Positions 20,915 to 29,459 are shown, counted from the stretch's first letter. The stretch is 64,000 bases of DNA from Planctomycetaceae bacterium (GCA_029259815.1 JAJDEJ010000262.1:1-64000); one strand, 5' to 3'. The notes: generated by a model not told the origin, from the letters alone. A program made the numbers and translations.

Positions 20915-22374
20915 TACGAGCGCGGGGGTGATCCACCCTGGGTCGGCGGTTCCAACTGCACGGGCGTCAGTCGTTGAACGACGATCAGATCTGAGCGAAG
21001 CTGTGGTTCATGGGTCCGTTTGCCAACGACCCCCATTGGCTTTCCCAAGTGAGCGTCGAGGTTCACGCCTCGTTCGGCCTGCAAGTACGCCAGGAGACGT
21101 CCCTCTGGCGAGACGAGAACATACATTGGTACTCCCGGTTGCGGTCGCGGCATGCGAGCGATGATGCCCGCTCCATCAAGTTGGGAGACGTCAACTTGTT
21201 GTGGGGCGGCATCTGGAGGCACAGCCCCCTGAGGGGAAACGAACCCATTCGGTCCGGTGACAAATGACTGTTCTTCTGTGCCAATCGGCTGACCCAGTTG
21301 AGCCGGCAGAGACTGAGGCTGTCCCAATTGGACTGGTCCGGTTTCGATCGGAATCGAAGGCGTCGTCGGATTCTGCAACGAGAGCAACTCTGCATCACGC
21401 ATGTTGGTTTGAGTTGTCACCTGCACGAAAGCGTCGTACTCGGCTTTGATTTTCTGTCGGGCAGCGATTGTCTCCAGCCGTGCATCGATCATGCCTGCAA
21501 CACCGGGTGACGCTGAGGCCTGCAGTTCGCGGTACGACTGATCCAGCGTGTCGAGCGACCAGGCTCCCGGGTTCTGTGAGAGCATGGTCTGCATCTTGTC
21601 ATCGAGTTGATACAGAAGTGCACGGTCCCGATCCAGCTGCGCGGTCGGGGTCCCCGACTTCACTGCCACGTTGTTATCGACCGCACGGGTCAGCTCACGC
21701 TCCAGAATGGTCGGCTCGCGTTCAGCAGGGAATCCAGGCGGTGCGCTCGTCGTTGATGGGAAAGCGGGTTCAGCAACGGCCCCATCGAACGGCGTCAATA
21801 ACTCTCGAGCGGGTGGAGACGTCGTTTTGAACTGGGCCACGTGACCAGCCTCAGACAGTGGCAACACGAAGTCACCCTTGATCCAGCGGTTCTCCAAACG
21901 GGGCGGTTCGATTTGGTAATACTTGGTTGGTCCCTGTGGGGTGGACTGTGTCTTCTCGCCGATGATCCTGACGGTGTCACCCGAGGCAAGCTTGCGTCCG
22001 GTGACTTTGTGTTCGTTGGTGAACTGACTGCCGACATACACGAAGACGCGCGGCGGGAGTCCATCTCCAGAATCGGGTGCCTGGACGACGCCTCGCCCAT
22101 CACCGGATGTTTCGACATAGTTAGCGTTAATCCAACTGAAGCTACCCGGTGGTGGGGAAATGACGAACCAGCCACCCGGATCATGACGATGCACGGTGAT
22201 CTGCTGACCAGATGAGAGCTTCATGGTCGGGTCGTAACTTTCACCCGGACCACAACGAACGACGACGCCGTCACTTTGCACGACCGCTTCGTACGGGAAC
22301 TCGGTCGGGGCAGCAGAGAGAGATGCCTGGACGACCAGGCAGGTCGAGACGATCACCAGCGATGAGGCGCGCAT
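20914..22374 (-). CDS. Secreted SH3-domain protein
   Basis: A 486-residue exported protein with a signal peptide (RASSLVIVSTCLVVQASLSA) and bacterial SH3-like repeats. The first repeat covers about residues 30-85 (VVQSDGVVVRCGPGESYDPT, GGWFVISPPPGSFSWINANY) and the second about 105-170 (VYVGSQFTNEHKVTGRKL). A low-complexity Pro/Gln-rich region with a helical segment follows, and a C-terminal part ending PTQGGSPPRS. SH3 domains of this kind bind cell-wall peptides or other envelope ligands; the partner is unknown. The start at 22374 is chosen because a signal peptide begins there; an in-frame start at 22434 would add 20 residues of no clear nature. The stop codon TAG is part of an intergenic repeat unit. 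Confidence 0.85.
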   Translation of the reverse strand: MRASSLVIVSTCLVVQASLSAAPTEFPYEAVVQSDGVVVRCGPGESYDPTMKLSSGQQITVHRHDPGGWFVISPPPGSFSWINANYVETSGDGRGVVQAPDSGDGLPPRVFVYVGSQFTNEHKVTGRKLASGDTVRIIGEKTQSTPQGPTKYYQIEPPRLENRWIKGDFVLPLSEAGHVAQFKTTSPPARELLTPFDGAVAEPAFPSTTSAPPGFPAEREPTILERELTRAVDNNVAVKSGTPTAQLDRDRALLYQLDDKMQTMLSQNPGAWSLDTLDQSYRELQASASPGVAGMIDARLETIAARQKIKAEYDAFVQVTTQTNMRDAELLSLQNPTTPSIPIETGPVQLGQPQSLPAQLGQPIGTEEQSFVTGPNGFVSPQGAVPPDAAPQQVDVSQLDGAGIIARMPRPQPGVPMYVLVSPEGRLLAYLQAERGVNLDAHLGKPMGVVGKRTHEPQLRSDLIVVQRLTPVQLEPPTQGGSPPRS

Positions 22375-22489
22375 GGGTGCGGACTCCTGCGAGACGGCCG
22401 CGCACGGAGGTCGTATCCGCTGACGGCTGAACAAGTTGTGCGTAGGGGAGAGTTTCGATGCCCACCGGCGATTGAGGTGCCACCGGCGT

Positions 22490-22509
22490 GTCTCGATGAG
22501 AATCGAGAC
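22490..22509. repeat. Short hairpin
   Basis: Perfect 8-bp stem gtctcgat-gaga-atcgagac in the gap upstream of the SH3 protein gene, about 116 bases before its start on the minus strand. Confidence 0.5.
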
Positions 22510-22626
22510 CTGGACATCAGTGAGAGGCGGAAGGAATAGCCGATTCTGCCGATCGACTCAAGAGCGATTCATGGCAATTAGTCAATCTGACATCAAGCTC
22601 GTGTCGATGGTGTTCGCCCCCCTGAC

Positions 22627-22735
22627 CGCTTGCGGCTTAGCACGACTCTCGACGCGCGATACTCTCAAGGAGAAAACCACGGATCACACGGATGACCTTG
22701 TGAGTCGATCCGTGAAATCCGTGTTATCCGTGGTT
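22627..22735. repeat. Intergenic repeats: GCTTGCGGCTTAGCAC unit and ATCCGTG inverted repeat
   Basis: This fills the middle of the 448-base gap 22375-22822. 22627-22643 holds cgcttgcggcttagcac, found again at 29389-29405. 22674-22735 is an inverted repeat with arms aaaccacggatcacacggat and atccgtgttatccgtggtt, containing an extra ccgtgaaatccgtg unit. No gene was seen in the gap; it should also hold the SH3 gene promoter. Confidence 0.8.
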
Positions 22736-22822
22736 CGTTTCTCAGCACAAACAGGCATGTCTGTGCCACTTGTCACAAATGTCTGCTCCACCGATCACAA
22801 TGGAGTTGAGTGTCAACTGGAC

Positions 22823-24400
22823 CTACGGATTGACGTTGTTCACCGTCACTCCCGGCCAGTCGTCGGAGCGGAACGGGTAAGCGGGCAGCATCTTGGTATT
22901 GAACAGATTGCCCTGTGGGTTGTCGGCCCAGTTGTAGCGGACCGCGACCGGATTCGGCACGTACTTGCTTGAAACTTCGACCGTATTGCCATCGACGACT
23001 CGTGAGTCGGCCTTGACCCAGTTTTGGTCATCACCTGCAATTGTGAAACCGGTCAGTGGTTCGCGATACCAAGTCGCCAGATCGGAGCCATGGGTATTGA
23101 ACTTGACGATCGCTTTGCCGTCTTTGAACTCGGCGGAGTCGAACGTCGCACCACTGCGGGTGATGGTGTCGCCGAATCCGTAGTTATCGACGAGTGCGAG
23201 GCGTGCCAGACGCCGCCCGACGTCCAGTTTGTTCTTCGGATGGATGTCGAGAGCCGCACCGATGTCAGTGATGCAGGCGACACCTGCATTGGGGAGCGCC
23301 TCGGCGGCCATCACTTGAGCCTCACGAAGTTCGGCCCAGTCGCTGCCGACGGCTTCGTCGGCGATCGCACGGAAGTTGGCGAGCTGCACCTGATAGAAGG
23401 GGAAGTCGCCCTGCTTCCAGTCGTCACGCCAACTCTGAATCATTGATGCCATCAAAGTGCGATACTGATACGCCCGGCTGGCGTTGGACTCACCCTGATA
23501 CCAAATGGCTCCCCGAATGGCGACGGGCGTGAGTGGTGCGACCATTGCATTGAACAGCGTGCTGTCGTGATGGGGGCTGACGCGTGGGTCTTGCTCCATC
23601 TTCGGCTTGCGCGGCGGCTGTTTGCCCTCGGCTTTGGCAGCCTCGGCGGCCTTCTCCCACTCGGCCATTGCGGCATCGAATTTCGCCTGTGCTTCCTTGG
23701 CGTTGTACGCTGCATCTCGTTCGTCCCACGTTGTGAGGATCGGTTTGAGTTCCTCGACGGACGCGAGCATCTCCGGGCTGGTCCACGCCTCAGCACGCGT
23801 GCCACCCCATGCGGTTTGAATGAGTCCGACCGGCACACCAAGCACTTCCTGCAATGTGTGACCGAAGTGGTAGCCCACGGCGGTGAAGCCGGGCAGCGTC
23901 TCGGGAGTGCAGTGCGTCCACTTCGCTTCGACATCTTCTTGCGGTTCGGTCGCGGTCACCATGGGCACCTGGAACAGCCGAACGTCAGGTCGATTGCCAG
24001 CTGCTACTTCGAGGTCAGGATCGAGTCCCCGCTCGACCGACCATTGCATGTTCGACTGTCCACTGCAGACCCACACCTCGCCAACGAGCACATCCTCAAA
24101 GGTCACGTCGCCGTTTTTTCCAGAGACCGTCAACGTCGCGGGGTCACCGACGGTCAGAGCATCCAGTTTAACCGACCATTTGCCGTCGCTATCCGCGGTC
24201 GCTGTCTTTGTCTGATCCCGGAACGTGACCGTGACCTTCTCATCCGGAGCCGCCCAGCCCCACACGGGCACCGGCATCTCCCGTTGCATCACCATATGAC
24301 TGCCAAACACGGATGGCAATTTCAGGTCTTGAGCAGAGGCAATCGAGACGAAAATCAAACAGAGAGTCGTCGACAGAAATCGCACAGGTATGAGTCGCAT
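22823..24400 (-). CDS. Sialate O-acetylesterase family protein (SGNH hydrolase)
   Basis: A 525-residue secreted esterase of the sialate O-acetylesterase / acetylxylan esterase group. The signal peptide is VRFLSTTLCLIFVSIASAQD, followed by KLPSVFGSHMVMQ, an N-terminal beta domain, and the catalytic Ser in VCSGQSNMQWS. Also visible are GLIQTAWGGTRAEAW, IRGAIWYQGESNASR, and the Asp/His region near the C-terminus (DIHPKNK). It would release acetyl groups from sialic acids or related sugars. An in-frame start at 24517 exists, but 24400 fits the signal peptide. The helical insert EWEKAAEAAKAEGKQPPRK at about 260-290 is common in this family. Confidence 0.92.
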   Translation of the reverse strand: MRLIPVRFLSTTLCLIFVSIASAQDLKLPSVFGSHMVMQREMPVPVWGWAAPDEKVTVTFRDQTKTATADSDGKWSVKLDALTVGDPATLTVSGKNGDVTFEDVLVGEVWVCSGQSNMQWSVERGLDPDLEVAAGNRPDVRLFQVPMVTATEPQEDVEAKWTHCTPETLPGFTAVGYHFGHTLQEVLGVPVGLIQTAWGGTRAEAWTSPEMLASVEELKPILTTWDERDAAYNAKEAQAKFDAAMAEWEKAAEAAKAEGKQPPRKPKMEQDPRVSPHHDSTLFNAMVAPLTPVAIRGAIWYQGESNASRAYQYRTLMASMIQSWRDDWKQGDFPFYQVQLANFRAIADEAVGSDWAELREAQVMAAEALPNAGVACITDIGAALDIHPKNKLDVGRRLARLALVDNYGFGDTITRSGATFDSAEFKDGKAIVKFNTHGSDLATWYREPLTGFTIAGDDQNWVKADSRVVDGNTVEVSSKYVPNPVAVRYNWADNPQGNLFNTKMLPAYPFRSDDWPGVTVNNVNP

Positions 24401-24513
24401 TGAGTGGTCTCCGGGTGGGGTGAGTCGAGGTAGGAACCACCCAAGATACGCCGACAGTCGACCCCAGACAACCGAGAGACAACGAGGCGTGAGGGACATC
24501 GACACAGGAGTCT

Positions 24514-24723
24514 TCACCCGCTCTCCTCAATCTGATACCGATCGGCCCACGGTTGGCCGGCGTGTTGCACTTTGCTGAAGATGTAGATCATCAGGCTGAT
24601 GGACATGATCAGCCCGGCGATGCCCCACACGAGCAGCGACTGCGATTCGTACACTCGCTGGTTGAATGCGTACGCACCGAAGCTCAGCCCGAGAAACAAG
24701 ATCAGCATCACCCACTCGGCCAT
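24514..24723 (-). CDS. Small two-helix membrane protein
   Basis: A 69-residue protein with two hydrophobic helices (VMLILFLGLSFGAYAFN and LLVWGIAGLIMSISLMIYIF) and a polar C-terminus. I do not recognise a named family. The start at 24723 is taken because the upstream extension to 24783 is not hydrophobic and the ATG is followed at once by the helix; an agagaaaaag stretch just upstream could serve as ribosome-binding site. It lies 113 bases upstream of the sialate O-acetylesterase and 115 downstream of the Na/Pi cotransporter on the same strand. Confidence 0.7.
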   Translation of the reverse strand: MAEWVMLILFLGLSFGAYAFNQRVYESQSLLVWGIAGLIMSISLMIYIFSKVQHAGQPWADRYQIEESG

Positions 24724-24838
24724 CTTTTTCTCTCTATTCAGGGTCACGTGGGAAGTTGGTGGGCGTCCTGCGGGGGACCTCACAACGTTCCCAACTGAGC
24801 CATGTCAGTATGACCGGGAGAGCAGTGGCTTGTCGATG

Positions 24839-25855
24839 TCACTCACGAGCGACACGCTTGGGGAAGAAGCAGGGTCGCGGTCTTGGGGGGGGCTTGTTCG
24901 GCGTTCGGTCGGGGACAAGCCAGGCCAGCACGCGAGCGGTGGCGGGCACGAAGGGGAGAAACATCAGCACACTCGCCACATTGAAGATGACGTGTGCAGC
25001 AGCGATCAAAGGCTGAGACGCAATTCCCGGATCGGAGCCAACCATCCAAGCGGAAAACTGAGCCAGAGGACCGACAAAGCCAATGAAGACCAGCACAGCA
25101 ATCGTGTTGAACAACAGTTGGAAGAGTCCAACACGAACTGCCTCACGAGAGCGACCGATACTCGCCACGAGCACGTTGGCGCATGTGCCAATCTCGGCAC
25201 CGAGCATGATCGCCACGCCGGCTTCTGGTGTCAGCATCTGCCGACCTGCCAACACGATCACAATCCCCACCGTCGCAGAGGATGACTGAATAATGGCCGT
25301 CACAAGCGCGCCGGCGAAGACGCCCAGGAGCGGGTTGTCCATGCGCGCCAGGAGCTCTTCAATTGGCGGATAATCCCGCAGTGGTTCAGCGGCATGCTCG
25401 ATCGTGAACAGGCCGAACAAAATCAGTCCCAGTCCCAATGTGACGGCTCCCCACCGCCGATGGTGCGTTGCACGTCCCAGCACCTTGAACAGCAGCCCGA
25501 TCATCAGCACGAAGGCGGAGTACTTGATCAGGCCGGAGGCGATGATCACGCTCGAGAGTGTGGTGCCAATGTTGGCTCCCATCACAACGCCGATCGCTGC
25601 AACGAAAGAGAGAATGCCTGCGTGCACCAACGCGATGGTGATGATGGCCGTCGCTGATGAACTGTCCAGCACGGAGCACGCGATCATGCCGGTGCCAATC
25701 CCGGCGAAGCGATTACATGTGAACCGGGCCAGAATCTGCTGCATGCGATCTCCAGCGACCTCCTGCAGTGTATCTCCCATCACGTTCATGCCGTACAGGA
25801 ACAAGGCGAGTCCGCCCGTCAATCCAGCGAAAACTGTAAACCAGTCGACATGCAT
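24839..25855 (-). CDS. Na+/phosphate cotransporter family protein (NptA-like core)
   Basis: A 338-residue polytopic protein of the Na/Pi-cotransporter II-related family. Both inverted-repeat signatures are visible: CSVLDSSSATAIITIA in the first half and IIQSSSATVGIVIVLAG in the second, along with GVVMGANIGTTL and IMLGAEIGTCAN. It should move phosphate with sodium across the inner membrane. The C-terminal PhoU-like domain that many bacterial members carry is absent. The start at 25855 gives a short leader (MHVDWFTVFAGLTGGLALFL); an upstream in-frame start at 25918 is less likely. Confidence 0.9.
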   Translation of the reverse strand: MHVDWFTVFAGLTGGLALFLYGMNVMGDTLQEVAGDRMQQILARFTCNRFAGIGTGMIACSVLDSSSATAIITIALVHAGILSFVAAIGVVMGANIGTTLSSVIIASGLIKYSAFVLMIGLLFKVLGRATHHRRWGAVTLGLGLILFGLFTIEHAAEPLRDYPPIEELLARMDNPLLGVFAGALVTAIIQSSSATVGIVIVLAGRQMLTPEAGVAIMLGAEIGTCANVLVASIGRSREAVRVGLFQLLFNTIAVLVFIGFVGPLAQFSAWMVGSDPGIASQPLIAAAHVIFNVASVLMFLPFVPATARVLAWLVPDRTPNKPPPRPRPCFFPKRVARE

Positions 25856-26403
25856 GGCAACCCCCAAACGGCAGATCGGCAATTGAAACACAGAGTGCCA
25901 TCTGAAGGTACCCGCCAAGTGCTAAGAAACGATGAACTCGCGATGTTGTTTCCGCGAGTGCGAACCTCAGCCACAATCGAACGAGTGAGTTTCCGGTGTC
26001 TGATGCGTCGGATGGCCAGCTATGGAGTGAGCGGCAAGATTGACGGCAGCTTCGACTAAGACCTCGGTGGCACTTCCAGCGGCGTCCGTTTGGGCAACGA
26101 ATTCGGCGAACTTTGAGCCGGCCTCGGTCTCGCCACGCTCAGCGGCCTCACCCTTCTTCGCCGACTACGACCTCCAGTTCACCACGCAGCATTCCCAACA
26201 CATCGGTCGCGGCGGCGTGGCGCTCAACTGGTGACCGTGTTCGGTCCGACCTGACGCAAAGACGCCAAGACGCGCAAAGGGAAAGTGAGGATTTCTGTCA
26301 AGTAGACTCGGCACCTTGTTGTGCAACACCGAATCAACACCTTTGCGCGTCTCTGCGACTTCGCGGCTTTGCGTCAGATCAATACCACAAGTCCGCGTCA
26401 CCA
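25856..26403. other. Long gap with a possible gene relic and repeats
   Basis: 548 bases without an intact gene. Between about 25990 and 26234 on the plus strand, two frames together read like the end of an outer-membrane beta-barrel: GVSGKIDGSFD and, after a stop, DLGGTSSGVRLGNEFGEL in one frame; DYDLQFTTQHSQHIGRG then VALNW and a stop in the next. Stops and a frame change break it, so it would be a decayed gene if anything. The opposite strand also stays open for part of it, so the call is weak. 26253 onward is CGCAAAGACGC-type repeat text. Confidence 0.3.
26253..26377. repeat. CGCAAAGACGC-type repeats beside the GxxExxY gene
   Basis: 26253-26280 (gacgcaaagacgccaagacg plus cgcaaagg) and 26340-26377 (cctttgcgcgtctctgcgac then ttcgcggctttgcgtcag) are near reverse complements of each other, both built from a cgcnaaga unit. 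Further copies lie at 26806-26834 and 27570-27600, so this text brackets both the GxxExxY gene and its zinc-ribbon neighbour. Confidence 0.8.
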
Positions 26404-26788
26404 TCATTCAGGCAGATCGTTCACAACACGATGCAGACCCTCCTTGATGGTTGACAAGCCGAAGTTGATGACGAGGCCCAGTCGTTAAACCAGTGAGCCT
26501 GAGATACGTCAGGCATTGAGCTTGAAAGACCGGGTGGTCTTTGGCGGCTTGTTTGCATTCGACGATCACCAGATCGTCCACAAGAAGGTCCAGCTTCAGA
26601 GGACTCGCGAGCGTCTTGCCTTTGTAGGTCACAGGAACTTGGACCTGTCGTATGACTGTGTGCCCTCGCAGCGTCAACTCATGACAGAGAGCATCTTCGT
26701 ACAAGTCTTCGAGCAGCCCTGGCCCAAGTATCCGATGCACTTCAATCGCTGCACCGATGATCGAATGGCTGAGTTCGTTCTCGGACAT
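26404..26788 (-). pseudogene. GxxExxY family protein, frameshifted near the C-terminus
   Basis: The N-terminal ~100 residues are a clear GxxExxY protein: SIIGAAIEVHRILGPGLLED, LYEDAL (the Gly-x-x-Glu-x-x-Tyr core), LDLLVDDLVIVECKQ and LTYLRLTG. As written, the frame then reads non-family text and stops at 26408. Dropping one T in the plus-strand gttaaac at 26485-26486 restores LRLGLVINFGLSTIKEGLH and RVVNDLPE with a stop at 26404-26406, the normal family ending, for a 127-residue protein. So a single-base insertion, or a sequencing error, breaks the gene. The VECK/LDLL core looks like a PD-(D/E)XK-type nuclease fold; the real function is unknown. The gene is flanked by CGCAAAGACGC repeats. 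Confidence 0.88.
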
Positions 26789-26805
26789 CGGACTCTCCGT
26801 GTATT

Positions 26806-26834
26806 TGACGCGAAGGCGCAGTGACGCGCTAAGG
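26806..26834. repeat. CGCAAAGACGC-type repeat, degenerate copy
   Basis: gacgcgaaggcgcagtgacg followed by cgctaaggg, in the 59-base gap between the GxxExxY gene (upstream side) and the zinc-ribbon protein gene. It is a diverged copy of the text at 26253-26280. Confidence 0.65.
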
Positions 26835-26847
26835 GTTTGAGAACAGA

Positions 26848-27477
26848 TCAGGGATCGGCGATTACTGCATTTCGCCTGATCTTCTTAAGAGAAGGACGAT
26901 ACCATGAATAGACGATCGAGCCATTACTCTGTTCGAGAACAAAGAGTGTGAGTGATTTCCATTTTCCGACATAATCGAACTGAGTAGCAGTGGTCGGGTC
27001 GTCGGGATTCCGGAATTGGCATTCGCGTGTCGGCGGTCCCAGCACACGCTTCATGTCCTCGACCGACGTGACCTGCCGCATGGTTCGCCTCACTCGCCAT
27101 ATGTCAATCCATCTTGGCTTCGTGAAATATCTGCCACGCTGCGAACGCGGCAGTTGGCCGCCACAGGCGGGGCAGAAATAGCAAAGCCAGTATCCGCCAT
27201 CAGAGCTCTTGATGTGGAACTCTTTGAACCGTTCGTCGAATTCGACATGTTCGGGGATCTGCTCAATCAGTGTCTTGAGAATTCCACACTTGCACTTTCG
27301 CCAGTAGAACTTCGACGGAATAGTCTCGTCTCCACGTCCGCCGCAGAACCAGCAGATGAGAGGCTCAATCTGGACGTCGTCTCCAATGACTAGTCTTACA
27401 GTACCCGTCACAGAGTCCACTTCGACTGGAATTTCGGGTCTCTCCAAGTAATTCTCAAGATGACGGCAGTAGGACAT
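26848..27477 (-). CDS. Zinc-ribbon-like hypothetical protein
   Basis: A 209-residue protein with metal-binding-type Cys pairs: CWFCGG at about residue 41, KCKC at about 59, and CYFCPACGG at about 100-108. The last, with QLPRSQRGRYF after it, resembles the short zinc-ribbon proteins of the DUF6980 kind (CPxCG followed by a LPxSLR-type tail), and the opening MSYCRHLENYLERPEIPVE is also of that style; the resemblance is from memory only. The C-terminal half (VEDMKRVLGPPTREC, LTLFVLEQSNGSIVYSW) looks like a separate small alpha/beta domain. The base composition is visibly more AT-rich than its neighbours. It sits with the GxxExxY gene between CGCAAAGACGC repeats, so the pair is probably accessory. 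An in-frame start at 27570 would add 31 residues. Confidence 0.65.
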   Translation of the reverse strand: MSYCRHLENYLERPEIPVEVDSVTGTVRLVIGDDVQIEPLICWFCGGRGDETIPSKFYWRKCKCGILKTLIEQIPEHVEFDERFKEFHIKSSDGGYWLCYFCPACGGQLPRSQRGRYFTKPRWIDIWRVRRTMRQVTSVEDMKRVLGPPTRECQFRNPDDPTTATQFDYVGKWKSLTLFVLEQSNGSIVYSWYRPSLKKIRRNAVIADP

Positions 27478-27569
27478 CGTTGATCGTCCAAATTCACATT
27501 GCCCTCCGTGGTCAAACCGGTGTCGGAGCCAGTCCCCCTGTGACGTTGTCCCGACAACTTTACTTGTCA

Positions 27570-27600
27570 CTTTGCGCGTCTTTGCGACTTGGCGTCAAAA
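27570..27600. repeat. CGCAAAGACGC-type repeat, outer copy
   Basis: ctttgcgcgtctttgcgact followed by tggcgtcaaaa, the reverse-complement orientation of the copy at 26253-26280. It marks the right edge of the small accessory patch and lies just before the end of the next gene's 3' side. Confidence 0.8.
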
Positions 27601-27619
27601 AACAAGTCAGAGAAGTGCC

Positions 27620-29311
27620 TCACTCCGCCGGGTCGCTCTGGGCTCCTGCCTTGATCGCGAACAGGGTCGACTTGTTTGAGATAAACAGCACACCGTTGGC
27701 GACGACGGGCGTCGAGTAGACCGAATTGTTCATGTTGATTTCGGCGATCGGTTCGTTGGACTCGGTTGAGTGTTCGAAGATGGCGACGTCGCCGTCTTCG
27801 TCGCCGATATAGACGTGTCCGTCAACGATGAGCGGGGAGCCCCAGGCTTGGGCGAAGAGGTCGTAGGTCCAGTGGGGTTTGCCCGTGCGGGCGTTGAGGC
27901 AGTGGAACAGGCCACTGAAGTCGGAGATGTAGAGGATGTCGTCCTTGATGGCGACCGTGCCGCACGAGCGGTGCATCTCCTCTTCCCAATCAATCTCGTC
28001 ATTGTCGTTTGTGTCGCCGCCGCTGTAGTGCCAGATGGCAGCGGAGTCTGGGTTGTCGACAGTTTGTTCGCCGTCGTTGGTGTTGACCGCTTGCAGACGA
28101 CGGGGGGGGAGCGGGTTGCCGTCCTTGTCGCGGGCGAGGGTCGGGCTGACGTCGGAGCCATCGGTCTTCTTGAGCGGATCGATGCACCACAGGTGGCCGA
28201 GACCTTCACCATGCTCCGGGTCTTGACCGACGGCGACGTAGACCATGCCGTCGTACACGACCGGGGTGGCGATGATGTTATTGCGTGTGCCGGCTCCACC
28301 CAGTTCCCACTTGGTTTCTTTGGGGTTACAGTCAAACTTCCAGATCAGTTTCGCGTTACCGGCCCCATCACCTTCGGGGGAGAAGCTGTAGACCCAACCG
28401 TCGCCGCCCGCGAAGATCACCTGCTCGGTGTCGCCGAACTTGGCGTAGGTGGGGGAGGACCATTGTCCGTGCAGAATGTTGATGCCGGGCGTCTTGTCGG
28501 TCCAGAGGACTTCGCCCGTGTTTTTGTCCAAGGCCATGAAGCTGGGGGCTCTCGGCGCGGGGATGTTGATGTGCGACTCGTCGACGCCGTTGGACGTGTT
28601 GACGAACACAACGTCTCCCGCACAGGTAACCGAGCAGCTGCACATGTTGTGTTGGGAAACGCCGTTTTCACCCATCATGTCGTAAACCCAGATGACGTCT
28701 GCCTCGTTAGAAGCTTCGACGTCCTCCGCCGTGTAGGGGCCGTCGTTCTCTTTGTCGCGGAAGCCCTGCGTGTCGAGGCAACGCACTTCGCCACGGCTGG
28801 TGACAAACCACAATCGCTCGCCATCGACGAAGGGAGCACAGCAGATGCCCTGATCGGGCCAGTCGTGCACACGACCGGTCGACAGTTTGGGAGACGAGTG
28901 CTGCCAAAGAAAGTCGCCCGTCTTCTCGTCGAACGCAACCAGCACGCCGAGATCGACTGTCTTCGGGTAACGCGGGAGGTAACCGTGATGGTTGTTCGTG
29001 CCGACATAAACTTGCCCGTTCGCAATGACGGCGTTGCCGTAGGTCTGTGAGCCGAGCGGAGCTGACCAGAGGATATTCTCGCCTGCCTCCACGTCCCACT
29101 CTGTCGGGATGTTCTCGCCGAAGGGAGTGTTGTTCTTGCCGTACCATCCGCCCCATTGCGGCCAGTCATGCTCGCCGACGTCGCGTTCGGCGATGTCCTC
29201 GAGCGCCGACGCGGTCGGGTCGTAGTCCGACTTCTCATCATCGGCCATCATGGGCACAAAACCAGCGGCCAGGAGTAACAGACAGGTCGTCATCAACAGG
29301 AGGTTTTTCAT
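27620..29311 (-). CDS. Secreted PQQ-like beta-propeller protein
   Basis: A 563-residue exported protein. The signal peptide KNLLLMTTCLLLLAAGFVPM is followed by an acidic stretch and the family motif DWPQWGGWYGKNNTPFGENI. Propeller blades recur as FDEKTGDFLWQHSSPK, DKNTGEVLWTDKTPG, YSFSPEGDGAGNAKLIWKFD and NARTGKPHWTYD. The ICCAPFVDGERLW and DPEHGEGLGHLWCID segments are typical of planctomycete quinoprotein-like propellers. Its stop is next to the accessory patch, and the second PQQ gene (29460-32018) begins upstream on the same strand with a 148-base gap, so the two may share expression. No enzyme residues were recognised. Confidence 0.9.
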   Translation of the reverse strand: MKNLLLMTTCLLLLAAGFVPMMADDEKSDYDPTASALEDIAERDVGEHDWPQWGGWYGKNNTPFGENIPTEWDVEAGENILWSAPLGSQTYGNAVIANGQVYVGTNNHHGYLPRYPKTVDLGVLVAFDEKTGDFLWQHSSPKLSTGRVHDWPDQGICCAPFVDGERLWFVTSRGEVRCLDTQGFRDKENDGPYTAEDVEASNEADVIWVYDMMGENGVSQHNMCSCSVTCAGDVVFVNTSNGVDESHINIPAPRAPSFMALDKNTGEVLWTDKTPGINILHGQWSSPTYAKFGDTEQVIFAGGDGWVYSFSPEGDGAGNAKLIWKFDCNPKETKWELGGAGTRNNIIATPVVYDGMVYVAVGQDPEHGEGLGHLWCIDPLKKTDGSDVSPTLARDKDGNPLPPRRLQAVNTNDGEQTVDNPDSAAIWHYSGGDTNDNDEIDWEEEMHRSCGTVAIKDDILYISDFSGLFHCLNARTGKPHWTYDLFAQAWGSPLIVDGHVYIGDEDGDVAIFEHSTESNEPIAEINMNNSVYSTPVVANGVLFISNKSTLFAIKAGAQSDPAE

Positions 29312-29388
29312 GGGTCGTCTCTCTGAAAATCGGCACTCTTTAAGCCGAGTCACCGAAGAATGTTGATTGGTGTATTGGTCTCGTTGAT

Positions 29389-29451
29389 CGCTTGCGGCTT
29401 AGCACAACCAGAGGACGTTCGATCGATTCTGGGTTGTGCTAATCGGCAAGC
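29389..29451. repeat. Inverted repeat with GCTTAGCACAACC arms
   Basis: 29389-29405 (cgcttgcggcttagcac) shares 17 bases with 22627-22643. 29397-29409 (ggcttagcacaacc) is mirrored by 29431-29442 (gggttgtgctaa), and the text after it, tcggcaagc, roughly mirrors gcttgcgg. It lies between the two tandem PQQ genes. Confidence 0.8.
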
Positions 29452-29459
29452 CTGATTCG

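Noticed and set aside
27770-29050. 426-codon open frame on the plus strand
   Set aside because: Antisense to the PQQ gene at 27620-29311; no domain or start signal, produced by the GC-rich codon pattern of the real gene.
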